Part shown: in pieces, positions 12,101-25,243 of the stretch
How positions within the stretch are numbered: position 1 is the first letter of the stretch
Layout of the letters: each line of letters begins with the position of its first letter
NCBI GenBank assembly: GCA_949825025.1
Contig: OX463779.1
Span: 23,108,816-23,172,815, forward strand
DNA: 64,000 bases
Origin: Siphlonurus alternatus
Lineage: Eukaryota > Arthropoda > Insecta > Ephemeroptera > Siphlonuridae
Direction: 5' to 3'
The notes under the pieces: model-generated
Told to the model about the DNA's origin: nothing
What the model saw: only the letters and a program-made list of their open reading frames with translations
Database searches by the model: none
Translations under genes and position numbers: made by a program

Positions 12101-13242
12101 TTATAATACATAGGTGCAGGTCGAGCCTTCACGACGTCCACCTTGTTGCCCGCGGCCGACCCTGAGAAGTTAGCTAGCTGCTCGCGGTCGTGCCGTGTTT
12201 ACCTCCTATCTGCATGCATGCAAGCTTGCCTGAGGTCGGCCTGACTATACATACAGATAGCCGGCACGAAGGCAACAACCAAGGGGCCTCGTCTCGCTAG
12301 GTGTATTAGTCTTCAGGTATTATGGCTTCAGTAGTAATATAGTGTGCATAGCATAATAAAGCAGGTATATAGTCATCACACTGTTGATTATAAGTTTTAT
12401 ATATCCGTGCGCTCACTCTCGATTCTTTAATGTTATGTGTAATTGCGGTTTTAAAAGGTTCTAATGTTGTGTAATTATACTAATATAATTTTATTGATAC
12501 AGTGTGTTATAATGTCATTTCATATAAGTATGCATATAATAAATTATATCGTTAATTATTAGCTTGCATTGCACTGGAATGTTTTTCATTGATATTATAA
12601 TAATATTATTATTCAAATTCAGGTTTGTTTGCCACAACTTAGAGATTAATTAACTAACTGAGCTGATGTAATTGACTAATTGTAATGGCGAAAGAAAATA
12701 TAGCAAATATATTATATAGTAATTATAATATAATTAACCTTTTTGAAGAATAGTTATTAAATCAATTTATAACTCGTTCATTTTGATTAAAATTTTCAAA
12801 TACAATATTGTGGACTATAATTAATAATGCAATGTGCTGGCTTTATCTTTTGATATTGTTATATTAATTGATATAACTTTCTTGTTATAAAATTATTATA
12901 ACTTAATTGTGATACCAGCACGTAATAGAAATACTTTGTGTTGCTTTAAGAATTATTATCTTTTCATCCTCAGTGACGCAAATTATTTGCTATAAACAGA
13001 CCTCGGTAGTCAACACTCGTAATGCAAATACAAAATATTGATAAGGTATAATAATTATATATTGTATTTTGTGTTTGGTTACATCATTCGCTATGCTGCC
13101 ATTACCATCGTGTTGCAACTAACGTATTGAAGCGATTGTTGTAAATGTTTCTCAATATTTACTCTGATATAATATACTGTACACTGTAAGAGTCACGGGG
13201 TTGAGTGACAACTTAATGTTCATATTTAAAAATATATACTTA

Positions 13243-13248
<6 letters not shown>
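9131..13248. other. AT-rich DNA with three small GC islands
   Basis: No supported gene. GC-richer islands lie at about 10080-10250, 11560-11740 and 12100-12300. The second is open in a frame on each strand (minus 11519-11710, plus 11565-11762), which a GC-rich segment can do by chance. The third has repeated GCATGCATG and no ORF. Any could be an untranslated first exon of the RhoGAP gene. Confidence 0.3.

Positions 13249-13303
<55 letters not shown>
13249..13303. repeat. (TA)n microsatellite
   Basis: About 54 bases of alternating A and T. Confidence 0.95.
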
Positions 13304-13308
<5 letters not shown>

Positions 13309-13655
13309 TATATGTATGTATTAGAGACAGCAAATTAAATATAGAAACACTGACACTATAATTTTTTTTTTAATAATTTCGCTCACAATCTAAAATTTAA
13401 ATTAAGCCATAAATTTATTTAAAACAAGTGTTTTACTTTAAATTTCTTTATTCAATACAAGAATAGAATATCAATCCTTTGATTACACAGTACTTTCATG
13501 AAAATACCCAAACATTACATTTTTATATGCTAGTTTTGTTAGTTATATCTTGTGTTTTTTAAATCAGAATCCATCCATGTGCCACAAAGTCCAATGTCCA
13601 GTGTCAGTATATCAATAGATTCTACTCCATCATCCATGTGATGATTTCTCGCTAC

Positions 13656-13813
13656 CAGGCTCGGATCCAGCGCTGCAGGTCCCCCTCCCACCCCCCCGAA
13701 ATGTTGGATTTAACATGAACAATATAGGCATTTACCCCACTCCACTATTTTTTTTAACATTGGCACTATGGAGGCGCCCCCCCCCCCTGATTTTTTGTCA
13801 GAGTCCGCGCCTG
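13656..13813. mobile_element. hAT-like MITE, CAGGCGCRGATCCAG family, copy 2
   Basis: Ends CAGGCTCGGATCCAG and GAGTCCGCGCCTG, flanked by a perfect 8-bp duplication CTCGCTAC (13648-13655 and 13814-13821). The interior, with its C runs and the words AACATGAACAATATAGGCAT and TTTAACATTGGC, closely matches the copy at 2356-2519. The exact duplication marks a fairly recent insertion. Confidence 0.9.
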
Positions 13814-13821
13814 CTCGCTAC

Positions 13822-15829
13822 CGTCATGATGCAATTGTTGAGCTATGTTATTTCTTTGTGTGACATCACGTCTCCACGCAAGCTCCTTTTACTCGCCATG
13901 CAGCTATAGTGTACAGGATTCAATGAATGTCACGGTGCATACAGTATGGGCACCGCTTCGCGTTGTCAGCAAGCGTAACAAGCAGTATAACTATATACTT
14001 TATTACTGCTGTGTCACTTACTTCCAGCCAATGTGCCGCCTGCTATTAGCTCTTTCAGCTGATAAACACTATCTTATCTCGGAATCACTCGATCCACACA
14101 CAAAACACACTCTCAACTTAAAGGCAAGCGTAATACGTATATCATATAATTTATATAGGTATATTGCAATTTACCTGAGTTTGCTTTAAAAAAAAAATGT
14201 TGACGCAGAGATTTTTAATATCTGAGGTTTAATTGTAAGGAGATTACATAATTAAATTGCTGACGAAAGTGCATGCATGTAAAATCTTAAAAGCGCTATA
14301 CGAAGCAGCGTTATACCGGGTAATTAAGTAATTAACTTTATTTTTTTCATAGTTACTTAGAAAGATGAAGCTTGTAAACATAATATAATTACAATAAACA
14401 TATTGTACCCGAGGTAGTGTCCACAGTTATATAGTTCAGTGTGTCCAGCAGGTGACTGATAAAGCAGGACCTCCTTGGGTGATAAAAATAAGTTACTGGA
14501 AAAAGTCAGTTAGTTAGCTTGTTTTGTCATAGAAGCTTTCATACAAAACCAGCATGCAACCTAGCCGAGTAGTGATCACACCTGATTTTTTTTTTTTTTT
14601 TTTTTTTTAGGGTCTGTCTTGCATCCTATTATTTTTGTTCCTCATTCTCACAAAATAGTCGTTCTCCTGATGTTGTAAACGTATTTTAAATTGTATAACT
14701 ATTATACAAAATATACGTTATAGAGAAATCTGAGGTACCTATAGACAAAAAAAAATGTATGAAGTAATTAATATATCCACCAGTTTCTAAAATTCATTGT
14801 TTGTTATTATGCAAAGAAAATCTCTCAGTTTTCTTTCTGATGTTTAGTTTTTATTTTATAGATGTAAATTTATGCAGTGAATATATATAAAAAATTTACA
14901 TATTAGCCTACTTATCGATCCTACGATTAGATAACAATAAAAAAAAACTGTTTACTTTTTTTGAAGTTTTGAACGATAAATTAAGAAAGCCGAAATGTAG
15001 ACCACGACGCATTGCTGGAAGTGCGTGTGCGTGATTGTATCAGCCCGCACTACCGGTGTCGATACCCATCGTCTTAATATTACTCATCTTCCGGTTTGTC
15101 TTTACTGAAAGAAAGTGTTTGATCGACCAAGTCTGCCCCACATTTTTGAGAACGCATTATAATTTTTACCAGATAATAAAATATAGCAGAGTGCATAACC
15201 ATGCATGCATGATTTTTTTTATATACAGTAGTACTTAAACTGCATGATGATAAATTTATTTTGTGTCTCTATCCCTAAATAATCGAGATAAAACATACCA
15301 TGACGTTTTAATCATAGATAGGTGTTTAAGATTTGATATACAAACACACATAGGTAGGACAACGTGTTAAACTTCAAATTTGAGGGTGCATAGATCTGCA
15401 GTAAAAAAAAAAGTGGCATGCAGGTTGTCGAGTAACATTTCAATCCATTTCAATTCAATTCATGTATTTATATAATTATATTTTCAGAGAAAATTAAGGA
15501 CAGGACTCGTTTTTATTTTGAAATAATATAAGCATTGACCATTAAAAATTAAGAGTCGTATAATATTATATTTTTTAGATTTCATTTGCTTATTTGGAGG
15601 GCAGGGGGAAGGCAGTTTTAATCGCTTTATTAATCTTTAATTATATATAAGAGTCTGTACTGTTATATTGATCTATAACTTAATTGACATGTGCATATCG
15701 CCAGCTTAATTCACAGCAGGCAGAAATCACCGCTTATCCAGCGGCGAGCAAAGATAAGAGACAATCTCGGCCACCTGTCAACGCTCTTACATGGAGATGT
15801 TTACCATCAAGTTGCCCTTTTGCTTGCAG
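13822..15829. other. AT-rich DNA upstream of RhoGAP exon
   Basis: No exon, tRNA or repeat boundary that I can support. A poly(T) run lies at about 14586-14609. It may be intron of the RhoGAP gene if an upstream first exon exists. Confidence 0.35.
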
Positions 15830-15832
15830 GCC

Positions 15833-18800
15833 ATGGAGGACCTACGTGACTACTGGGCAGAGTACAGCCAAGCTCCACGCCCCCCTGATCACGCCCACGA
15901 GCCTGCCAGCTTGCAGGATGGAGCTCTAAGTTGGGAGGAGGGTAAGATAACTACCGATAAAAAAAAAATGTGCTAACGCTATCATACAATAAACATAAAA
16001 ATAATATTATCCTTTGTTAATAATTCTGCATTAGACGCGATCATAATTAAATATATAAATACATATACATGTAGTATACGGGAGTTAATTTTTATGTTTT
16101 GGGTAGCACGGAGATGCCCGAAGCCACCCGAAGATCTTCCGGGTGTAGGCAGAAACCCCTAAAATCCTATGCTGTGCGGGTTAACTCTTTTTTAATAACA
16201 GTTTTGGTCGCCAAATATTTTTCTTCAGTTCTTCTTGTCACCAATGTATGAAAGAAAATTTTAAGAAAAATTATGCGAATAGCCAGGAGAAATTAATTTC
16301 GAGACGAACTAGAGAAATTAATTTCGAGACCAACTTTAGCACGTATCTGCTATGCCGCTGACAATGTTTTGCCTACAAAATCGTGACGTCATATTATTTT
16401 ATGACGGAAAAGACCCGTAAAATAAGATATTATACACTTAATTTTATTAGAAACGAACATTTCAATGTCCTATCTGTTAACATACGTTTGACTTTGAGAT
16501 TACTTAAAATTTATGGTTTAAATTTTCCGAAATTTTATTTTATTATTATTATAATAATATATATTTAATTATATAAAATATTATGGTTGTTATTTATTTA
16601 TTAATTTATTTATTTATTTTTAGTAAATTTACTTATATTTTTATTATTTTTTAGTTTGTATACTGTCATGAAAATAAAGTTTATGCAATACCTTACAAAT
16701 ATTCCCTTAATTCTTGCTAACTCCAATACACTTTATTATATTGTTGCTCTGCAAAGGACAACATTGTTGATGAAATGTTGTTAATGTTGTATGTTTGCAC
16801 AGGGGAACAAGAAGAGGCATGGCTTCTAGCTGCTGGTCTACCTCAGCTGGCTGGTCCGTGGAGAGCAGGCCGCGAGTTGTCAGGCTCAGAACTTGCTCAA
16901 GCTCTTCGCCGTTTGCCACCTCACCAAGCGGAGACAGTGAGGCGCCGCGTGGCCAGCTTGAACCATACCGTTGCTCGGCGCAGAGCTCGTCCTGGCCGAC
17001 CTGCTCGCAATACACCACACATCCGCGATGTCTTCTCTGTGCCACCTCCAGGCATGCCGGCCTCACTGCCCCCAGGAAGGAGTAGTGGGGACTCCGGGAC
17101 TTCATCCCACAATAACCCAAGTCTTGTGCAGCTCATGTCTCTACCTGCACCAGGCACAAGGCCACCAGCACGACGTGTCGCCTCAGCTTCTTCTCCAACA
17201 GGTAAGTCAATGAGATGGACTTAAACTAGATTTTTTATAATTTTATTATGTATAATATTGTTTAACCATGAATTATCTTATTTGCAACCTTAATCTTATG
17301 AAATATTGTAATATTACACAATCTTCAGTTAAAAATGTACAATGAGGAGATGACAGTAAGAATGATTTTCCAGATATCACTGATGATGCATCTGCAAGGT
17401 TCGATCTGTTCGGTCCAGGTCAGGCACGTGAGGTGGCAGGAGACTCGGGTAAGTCAACATATGATCAGCTCTGCTTCTTGTGTATAGAATTACCGTACTT
17501 ATGTCAGTGGTGTTTTACTGAACATAATTACTCAGAAATACTCACTGTCAGATACTTCTCAGATTTTAGTTTTAAGATTATTCGAAATTGAATGTGAACT
17601 TCAGATATTTAGTTTTAATATAAATGTAATGAAATTCACACTTATTATTATACTATCCAAGTTTTTCTATTAAACTGTAACAATAGTCTATTATTTTCTA
17701 TATTTAATAATTTGAATGGATCGAACTATCAATTTATTGTTATTTCACTGATATAAATGTAAGTATTGTGATTGCTATCTCTGATTACACAGAGGGTGTG
17801 CTGATTGTTGGCTACCAACGTCTGGGCACGCTGACTCCTCGTTCTCGTGAACGTCGCAGCGGCAGTGACCCCACCTCAGAATGTGGCAGCCTCCGCATCA
17901 AGAGGTAAGTTCCCATCTGCCTGCCTTGCCTGGCCCAAACTAACTGGTGGTCTTGCAGTGGCTCGGAAATGGCAGAGCGAGCCCAGCCCTACCTCGGGGG
18001 CAACTTCCTTCTTCCTGTCCTGCCCGTGAGACGAGCATCCTCGCAGGGACATCTCGCCTCAGAAGAAGCCAAGATGGCAGTCGAGGCTGAGGTGAGTTAC
18101 ATCTGTGTAACTGTGCGTCTTCAAAATATTCAACTGGAGTGTTTTTACTTTGTTTTTAAAAGTAAAAGAAATCATCCATGTTTAATTATATTGTCAATCA
18201 TTTTACCGATTTTTTAATTATTCACTGTTGGTGTTTAAAATTTAATTAAAATACCTGAATGTAATGATGTTTTCTCTATGTCTGTCTGCTTGGTGCAGTG
18301 GCACAAGTGGGCGAGTGGACCTGCTGTGGTGGAGGACGAGGCCGGTGCGGAGGCGCGGCTGGGACGTACCTGCTTCGAGGGCCTTGCAGAGGAGGACCGA
18401 GCCCGCCTGCGTCCCCTGCTGCTGCTGGAGGCCACCGCCCTGCTGGATCACTGCGGAGCCCCAGGACCCAAACTCAAGCCTGCCAAGAAGAAGAGACGAG
18501 ACGGTGCGTCCATGAATTGAATTAAAACTTTTCATTCCATGCAACAACCGATGATTCATATTTTGAGTTTTGTTGCAACAATAGTATGAATATTTTGCCT
18601 CATGGTACAAAGCTCACTTGTTCACTTGGAAGTGAAAAATATTATTTGTCCATTGCTGTATTAGCAAAGTTAGCACAAAAAAATAATAATAATAAGTTTC
18701 ACTTTATATCATGTTTTTCTACTAACATGTTGGTTTATTAATAATTTTTTCTAATTTTGTAAAACTCTGTAAGTGCTTATTAACGCAACTTGTACCATAG

Positions 18801-20427
18801 AGATATTGACAGGTAGAACTCACATTGTGTTGTCAATGATTCCTTCTACAGCTACAGTGGAGTATTGTCCTCAATTTTTTTTATTGCAGAAATGGATAGA
18901 GCGTGCAAAGTTATGCTACCCTGATTTTTTTCAGATTTTTTTGAGACCTGGAACTATTTTTAAAAAATTATTGAAAGTCCTTTTTGTGACGTCACACGGC
19001 GGCAAGTCCTATCTTTTTCTTAAGGAGCGGCGTCTCGTGACGTCACGAAAAGGACTTTCAATAATTTTTTAAAAATAGTTCCCGGGCTCTAAAAAATCTG
19101 AAAAAAATCAGGGTAGCATAACTTTGCACCCTCTATCCATTTCTGCAATAAAAAAAATTGAGGACAATACTCTGTTCTGTAATATCATCCTTTTCTTGAA
19201 ACTGAATAACAAAAGGTTAATATTTCCTCCTTGTAATTTTTAGAGCCAAGCAACACTGCCGTCTTTGGTGTGTCGCTAGCTTCATTGCTGGAACGAGACC
19301 GCCAACTACCAGGATGTGCAGACCTCAACATGCCACTCGTCCTACAGAAGGTGAGAATTTTGGAAGGATAAAAATTATTTGCCGATTATTATTTGAAACT
19401 TAATTTTCAGTTTTCGTTTTCTATAATTATCATAGTCTGTGACTTTAAGGCTTGTAAAATAACTACTGTACAACAAATTTAGAAGGAATTTAATGAAAAT
19501 GAGATGGAATAAGATTGGTATGGAAGGGTTAAATTTCCGTAAATTTTGCTTTAATTGGGAGGCGATGTTCCATGTTCTTATTCCCTTTTTTACACCTTAT
19601 ATGTCCCATGTGTCCAGCTGCTGCACTTGTTGGAGCGAGAGTCTTGCCTGCGGGAAGAGGGGCTGCTGAGAGTGCCTGGTAGTCGAGCCAGGGCAGATAC
19701 AGCTGGGCTGGCTCTGCAGACAGAGTTCTACGGACCTCACCGTGAAGAGCGAGCTCTGCGAGCCCTAGAGACCCTGGGGGCCCACGAGTTGGGGGCTCTG
19801 CTTAAGAGGTTTTTACGAGAACTACCACAACCACTGCTCACCACAACCCTGCTTGATTGTTTCTACCATTGCCATGGTAAGATCACCAGATTTTTATATA
19901 AAAAAAAATCAAAGGTAACAATTTTATTTTTGTAAAACAATAGGTACCGGTATATGAACTTACAGTATAAACAGATAACTGCATTTTAAAATATTGATTC
20001 AACTCTTGAAAATATGTTTAATTATTTTTGCCTAGTTTTTTTACTGTTAATACATCTTGATTCATAAAGTTAAACCAACAACGTGTTTAATCTGTGTCTC
20101 AGCTCTAGCTAAGGAAGAGGAACGAGAGAGGGCGCTACGTCTCCTGGCACTGTTGCTGCCTGCCGAGGAACGTCACGTTCTGCGAGCTCTGCTAGAGTTT
20201 CTGGGCCACGTGGCGGAGCAGGAAGCTTATAACAAGATGTCTCTCAACAATGTGGCCATGATCTTTGCACCTAATCTCTTCCCACCAGCCTGGTTGCAAA
20301 AGTCTGCAAGCACAGACTCAGAGGAGCACCTCGCACAGCAGGTATGTGGATAATGGGTGATAAGCTTAAACATAGTAATTAATTTTTATTTTACCACTCG
20401 CCAAAACTGTTGCTAACAAACATCAGT

Positions 20428-20461
<34 letters not shown>

Positions 20462-22860
20462 CAGTGAATTGTTTTTAATTGTTTCAATATTATAATTGAA
20501 ATATATGCTAAAACAATTTGCATGACACTATATATTATCCACCAGCAACAATACAACTATGCTACAAGTCAGACAATGATGAGATTTCTGTGTACAGGTG
20601 CAAGTTGCGGCCCATAGCTGCCGGTTAGTGCAGCTGATGGTTCAGGCTGGCCCTCGGCTATGGAGCGTGCCCCCAGAACTGGTGCGTCAGCTGAGGCAGC
20701 AGTACGAGGCAGAGCGCTTCCAGGTGGCGCCACACAGCCTCAAGGAGAACAGCAAGCCAGTGAGTTAGAATCACTTTGGTTGATAATCTTTTACTAACTT
20801 TAAATTATTGTATTAATGCAAAATATAAATTATCTCCACACCGTGACAAAAAGATATCCACTAGAACTCCTGTAAATTAAATTTTATTTGATAACTCTAA
20901 GAATAAAACAAATAAATTAAAATGTAACTATGTGTATATACTATATATATGACAGCAATGTTCCTTATTTTGGGTTGAGACTTAAGTTAGTTTAATTGAA
21001 TTATCTATGTAAAGAATTTTCATTGTTTCAATTTTGCATACAGTACATATTATACATATTAAAATTCTAATTTCTAGAAAGTTGCACTTGTTAATGTTAT
21101 TTTCTCTTTATCACTTGCTGATTACAGGTTTGTGTTTAGTAAAAAACTCTTGATTAATCAGTTAAGTAGACAAATGTTTGTATTATTTGCATCCATGACA
21201 GTCATTAAGTGGTCAGAGACTTTCACTTAATGATCAGATCTGCTTATAATCATTCATCTCAAGATGATCTAGGTGTTCCAAAACAGTAGTTTCTTGTATT
21301 TTGTGCAATGAAATTTCAGTTTTTATACAATTCTATCAAAATTTGAACTTTCATTTTCTGTAACCAGTCACAAATGACTTTGTGAACTTAAATTTTTGAT
21401 GTTCCAAAATTTTCTCTAATTATTGATCTGCAATCTTTAAATAAAAATCTAACTGGATAGTATATCTTCTTATCTTGTATATTTGAATAAAAATAGCAAA
21501 ATTATTAATTTATAAGTTTTATTTGTTTATTTAATTTCTAAGTTTGTGTTGCGTTGTGAACTTTTACTAAAAAAAATGTGATTATAAATCAAAACCTCAT
21601 TTTAATTGTGTGCAGTGTATGATTGCAGTTGTAAATATGTGTCTATAAGTGATTTGAAATTGTGAATTTAATGAATGGCATACAATACTAAACTAACAAT
21701 TAAAGAATTTTCCTCATAATTTATCAGTAAAAGGTATTGATGATCAATTAATTAATAAAAAATTATTAAATTTACTGTAGTTCTTCTTTGATTTTATTAC
21801 TGTATTTATAATCAGCTGACTAAAAGTGTGCCTGATTTGGTCCAGATGAGAAAGCTGCTTGGCCGACGCCCACCCCCTCGAGAGGCAATTGTGCGTGTGG
21901 TGGAGAACGAGGTTGACTTCCAGGAGGGTGTTGTCCGAATTCATGCCCCGCAGTTCCGCCTCACAGAATTTCCCGTGCAGCTCAATGACATCACCACTGC
22001 ACGAGACGTCCTGCTCAGGTAGGCTTCTCTCACCATGCAATGTCATTGGTTTAGTTTGAGACGCTCAGCTGTCATTGTTGAAGTATAAACTACACACTTT
22101 AGCAAGCAACTCTCTTGATTGTTTTACCACGAAAAAGAGTCATTTGAGATTATTTTCTAAAATGTGAATATCAGGAAAAACCACTTATAACACTTGGTTG
22201 CAGGGTGGTTGAGGAGGCCAATGCTCAGCCAGAAGCCCCTAGCAGCGCTCCGGCCGGCCAGCACCTCAAGCTGCGACGACAGGATGCTCGAGCACGTGCC
22301 CTGTGTGAGCTTGCTCCTAACGGCAATCTAAGCTGCCTGCTAGCCTCCGCAGAGCCAACTACTGCACTGCAGACCCACTCACTGTATGAGAGAGGCGGCA
22401 ATATAGGTGAGATAATTTCACTGCATGTTATTTGTCTTTCATATCACAGTTATTGATGCTATAACTCATCAGTAATTCTTGACTTTACTTTTGCATTTAT
22501 TTTAGTAGCAATTTGTGGTAAAGAAATTCTTAATTTGAACATGCTGAAACCTTGTCTATAAAAAAAAAAAAGAGTACAGTAATAATAAAAGAATATAGTT
22601 ACTGTAAATCAAATTTGACTATTCATGAATTAAGTTAGAAAAAAAATAAATCATGTCCAAATTTAGAGAATTTATGCTTAAATTTTATTTATCTTGATTA
22701 GTCGTTGCAAATTTTTGTGTACCTTACTAACTGAGAGTTTTGTTGTACAGGCCAACGTCAGATCGAGCACAGTGCGCGTCTGCTGTCAGTGTACCGAGAG
22801 AACCCAAACGCTCAGTGGGTGATCGTTTGCCACCACCGTAACGGGCTACCTGCCTCTTGA
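15833..22860 (+). CDS. Rho GTPase-activating protein, ARHGAP18/28/40 (conundrum) family, 13 exons
   Basis: Coding exons: 15833-15941, 16803-17201, 17374-17448, 17793-17904, 17959-18091, 18299-18503, 19244-19350, 19618-19876, 20103-20341, 20598-20759, 21816-22018, 22204-22406, 22751-22860. All introns are GT-AG, phases agree and the total is 771 codons plus TGA. The product should stimulate GTP hydrolysis by Rho-type GTPases and so act on actin and cell shape (family knowledge). The N-terminus has the family's MED..DYW and EEAWL..AGL motifs. The RhoGAP domain spans about residues 350-580, with arginine finger R398 in GLLRVPG and the NKMSLNNVAMIFAPNLF block. The C-terminal module ends YERGGNIG..NPNAQWVI, as in ARHGAP18. 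The ATG at 15833 has good context (GCCATGG) but directly follows an acceptor-like CAG, so an upstream exon is possible. Somewhat longer than human ARHGAP18. Which paralogue it equals is not resolvable. Confidence 0.94.
16079..16417 (+). mobile_element. TA-flanked MITE, CGGGWNTT family, copy in RhoGAP intron
   Basis: Begins CGGGAGTTAATTTTTATG and ends GGAAAAGACCCG, with TA on each side. A full copy in opposite orientation lies at 38411-38758, sharing GGGTAGCAC, AGGATTTTA, TTTGGCGACCAAA, the AATTAATTTC block and the AAACATTGTCAGCGGCATAG block. A CRE-type TGACGTCA lies at 16384-16391. No ORF. Located in the first intron of the annotated RhoGAP exons. Confidence 0.8.
18855..19179. mobile_element. 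foldback MITE in RhoGAP intron, with two TGACGTCA motifs
   Basis: Arms of about 125 bp are reverse complements; the outer ends are CAGTGGAGTATTGTCC and GGACAATACTCTGTTCTG, with TA at 18853-18854 and 19180-19181. The loop holds GTGACGTCAC twice, inverted. An inner block ATGGATAGAG.GTGCAAAGTTATGC is shared with 60489-60792. The element is 339 bp downstream of the donor at 18503 and 64 bp upstream of the acceptor at 19244, so it lies wholly in the intron. TA flanks and the CAG start suggest a mariner-like parent. Confidence 0.85.
20431..20462. repeat. poly(T) tract in RhoGAP intron
   Basis: A run of about 31 T between exons 9 and 10. Confidence 0.9.
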
Positions 22861-23176
22861 CTGGGCCCCCACTCTGGTACGTCAAGCTAATGCTTGACAC
22901 CCCACCAATCTCTTGTGCTCCCTATAGAGCTCTCAAGGGAATCTTGTATAGTACTGTTTTCAAAAGAGTCAGTCATCTTAACTTTGTTTGAGCTGTAAAT
23001 AGCATTATTTGAAGACTTACAGGTGCTGAAATATCTTCACACTCTTTGTTTTTACAGACAAGTTCATTATAGTTCCTGCTACTGCTATCATTTGGCCAGT
23101 CTATCATGTATATTATATATTTGTTGCTTTTTTTTATGCTCAACTAATGTTTACGTATATTTTTACATTTATTTAA

Positions 23177-23182
23177 AATAAA
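23177..23182 (+). terminator. candidate poly(A) signal of RhoGAP gene
   Basis: AATAAA 317 bases after the stop codon. Another set of AATAAA motifs follows at about 23328-23338; either could be used. Confidence 0.45.
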
Positions 23183-23536
23183 TGTATGCTTATAGCTTAA
23201 ATTTTTATGTCCACTAAAAATATTGTAACTTTTATTTTATTTGGGTGTATTTATTATAACCGTAAAGTGTCTTGCTATATGAACCAGTGAAAAGTTTCTC
23301 CTGTCCAAGTCACCAAAGATACGAAGATAAATAAATAAAGTTTTTCGTTCATTAAAGCGTAACGTTACATCATTATTTTAAACTGCAATATCTTAAGTTT
23401 GTTGTACTTTATATACTATTTTGAAGATCAGATGCAAAATTATTCTGATGAAATGAGGCTGTCTGCCACGAAAATGGACAACAAAAATTGCAATAAGAGA
23501 TACATTCCTAATAGCACCTAAAATATATATCTGTTA

Positions 23537-23920
23537 TTAAGGTAGAGATAACGCCGAACAGCTGTTCGACGTACTCTCCTCTGATTAACATGTAAACCTT
23601 AGCAAATTCACAAAAATTCTGAAATTTTTTTGAGAGACAGATATTAGTGCCTAAAAGCCATAGAAAAAATTTCAAAACAATTTAACAGCCGATTTTTTTT
23701 AATAATTTTGCTTAATTTTCAGCATAGGGCTTTCCCATGGAGAGACAAACTAAGAACTTAATTAAAAAAAATCGGCCCGTTAAATTGTTTTGCAACTTTT
23801 TTTATTGCTATATCTGCCTCTCAAAAAAATTTCAGAATTTTTGTGAATTTGCTAAGGTTTACATCTTAAATCAAATGGGGGAGTACGTCAAACAGCTGTT
23901 CGGCATTATCTCTACCTTAA
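23537..23920. mobile_element. foldback MITE, TTAAGGTAGAGATAA family, copy 2
   Basis: Ends TTAAGGTAGAGATAACGCC and GGCATTATCTCTACCTTAA. Arms of about 170 bp pair well and include GAACAGCTGTTCG near the left end. The interior (AACATGTAAACCTTAGCAAA, GAGAGACAG, TTTCAAAACAAT) is shared with 32978-33363, linking the two subfamilies. Confidence 0.82.
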
Positions 23921-24474
23921 ACACAAAAATAACCTCTATTTAGAAAAGGTGCTTGTCTTGTGACAAAAAAAAATATATATATGTTGTACATCTTTAATTT
24001 TGTTCTGTATTTAATTTTGTATAAAGTAATATAACGCATTACACTGTGTTTTTAACAATGTGTCCAGGGTTTTGTGTATAAGATATTGAAATAAAGTGCA
24101 ATTGTACAATAAAAAATTATTAATTTTATATATGACATTTTCTGAAGATGGCAATGCAGCTATGAATCCATGAATAGATGAAATTTTATTAAGAGGGGAC
24201 CAGATATGAAATTTCTCATTTCCAAATGTTCTCTGAATCTTCTCTTCCATAATGCACACAATTTAAGGTATAATATATAGAGAGAATAAAATGAGCTTAT
24301 AATAATACAACAGTATAAAGAATGAAATAAAAACTTTTAATCAATATAATATATTTACAAGTTAAAACAGCAGAGATATGAAACATTGTTTTTTTCATCC
24401 TTTGCATTTACTGTTCAGCATCAGTAGATAATTTAATTTCTATGTGTAATCTATAATGTGTTACATAGTAGCTG

Positions 24475-24505
<31 letters not shown>

Positions 24506-24603
24506 CTTCGGCTGGTTATATTATAGAGCGGATATAACCTACAACCATATACATGTACCTAAGATAATCATAGAACAGTTGCATTTTATATGCATTCTGG
24601 TAT

Positions 24604-24699
24604 GTACAGATATGAGCGTATAAAATTGGAACAGGAACACATTGGTAAGAATCTTACTAATATATATTATTCCAATTTTATCCTCTCATATCTGTACAG
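24604..24699. repeat. small hairpin repeat
   Basis: GTACAGATATGAG..TATAAAATTGGAA pairs with TTCCAATTTTATCCTCTCAT and ATCTGTAC, giving arms of about 30 bp. Probably a small MITE. It is located 3' of both convergent genes. Confidence 0.65.
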
Positions 24700-25044
24700 A
24701 AAGGTATAGCAGAGATTTTGATGTGAAATATTTCAATACAGTATAAATTAATGCTAATGAATCAAATAACAAAGCATCAAATACTAAAATCATTAAAATA
24801 CTGAACAACTTGCTTATTTTACAAAAATTACATCAAGAATTAATGAAAATTTCTTGAAATATAATAATTGCGATAATACCAAAAAAAAAAATCAGATACA
24901 CATTATATAGACAATTTTATGTAAGTTGTGATGGAAGCTATTATGCTCCTCACATCATCTGAAAATATGTACTTTTGTAATGTTGGGCCAATTTGAAGTA
25001 CAGTAATACGACAGATACCAATTACAAATATAATCTAGCAATGT

Positions 25045-25243
25045 ACACCTCGGGGGAGAAAGCACGAAATTTACCCCGACCTGCTCCTCAATACGAAGAG
25101 ATGCAGATTTACGATTTTGGGAGAGGTAACAAAAGCATCCAGTCTAGCCATTAACGAAACGTTCTAGTTCACCATGACTCCACAGGTTGCAAGGCATCAC
25201 CCCCAATCTTGGCAGGGGTAAAGTTTGTGGTATCCCGAGGTGT
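25045..25243. mobile_element. short TIR element with 5-bp target duplication
   Basis: Ends ACACCTCGGG and CCCGAGGTGT, flanked on both sides by AATGT (25040-25044 and 25244-25248). The interior is moderately GC-rich with no ORF. The superfamily cannot be called from this. Confidence 0.55.

Noticed and set aside
16707..17120. 137-codon minus-strand frame
   Set aside because: It lies opposite the second annotated RhoGAP exon, which has the right splice sites, phase and family motifs. The reverse frame is a shadow of GC-rich coding sequence.
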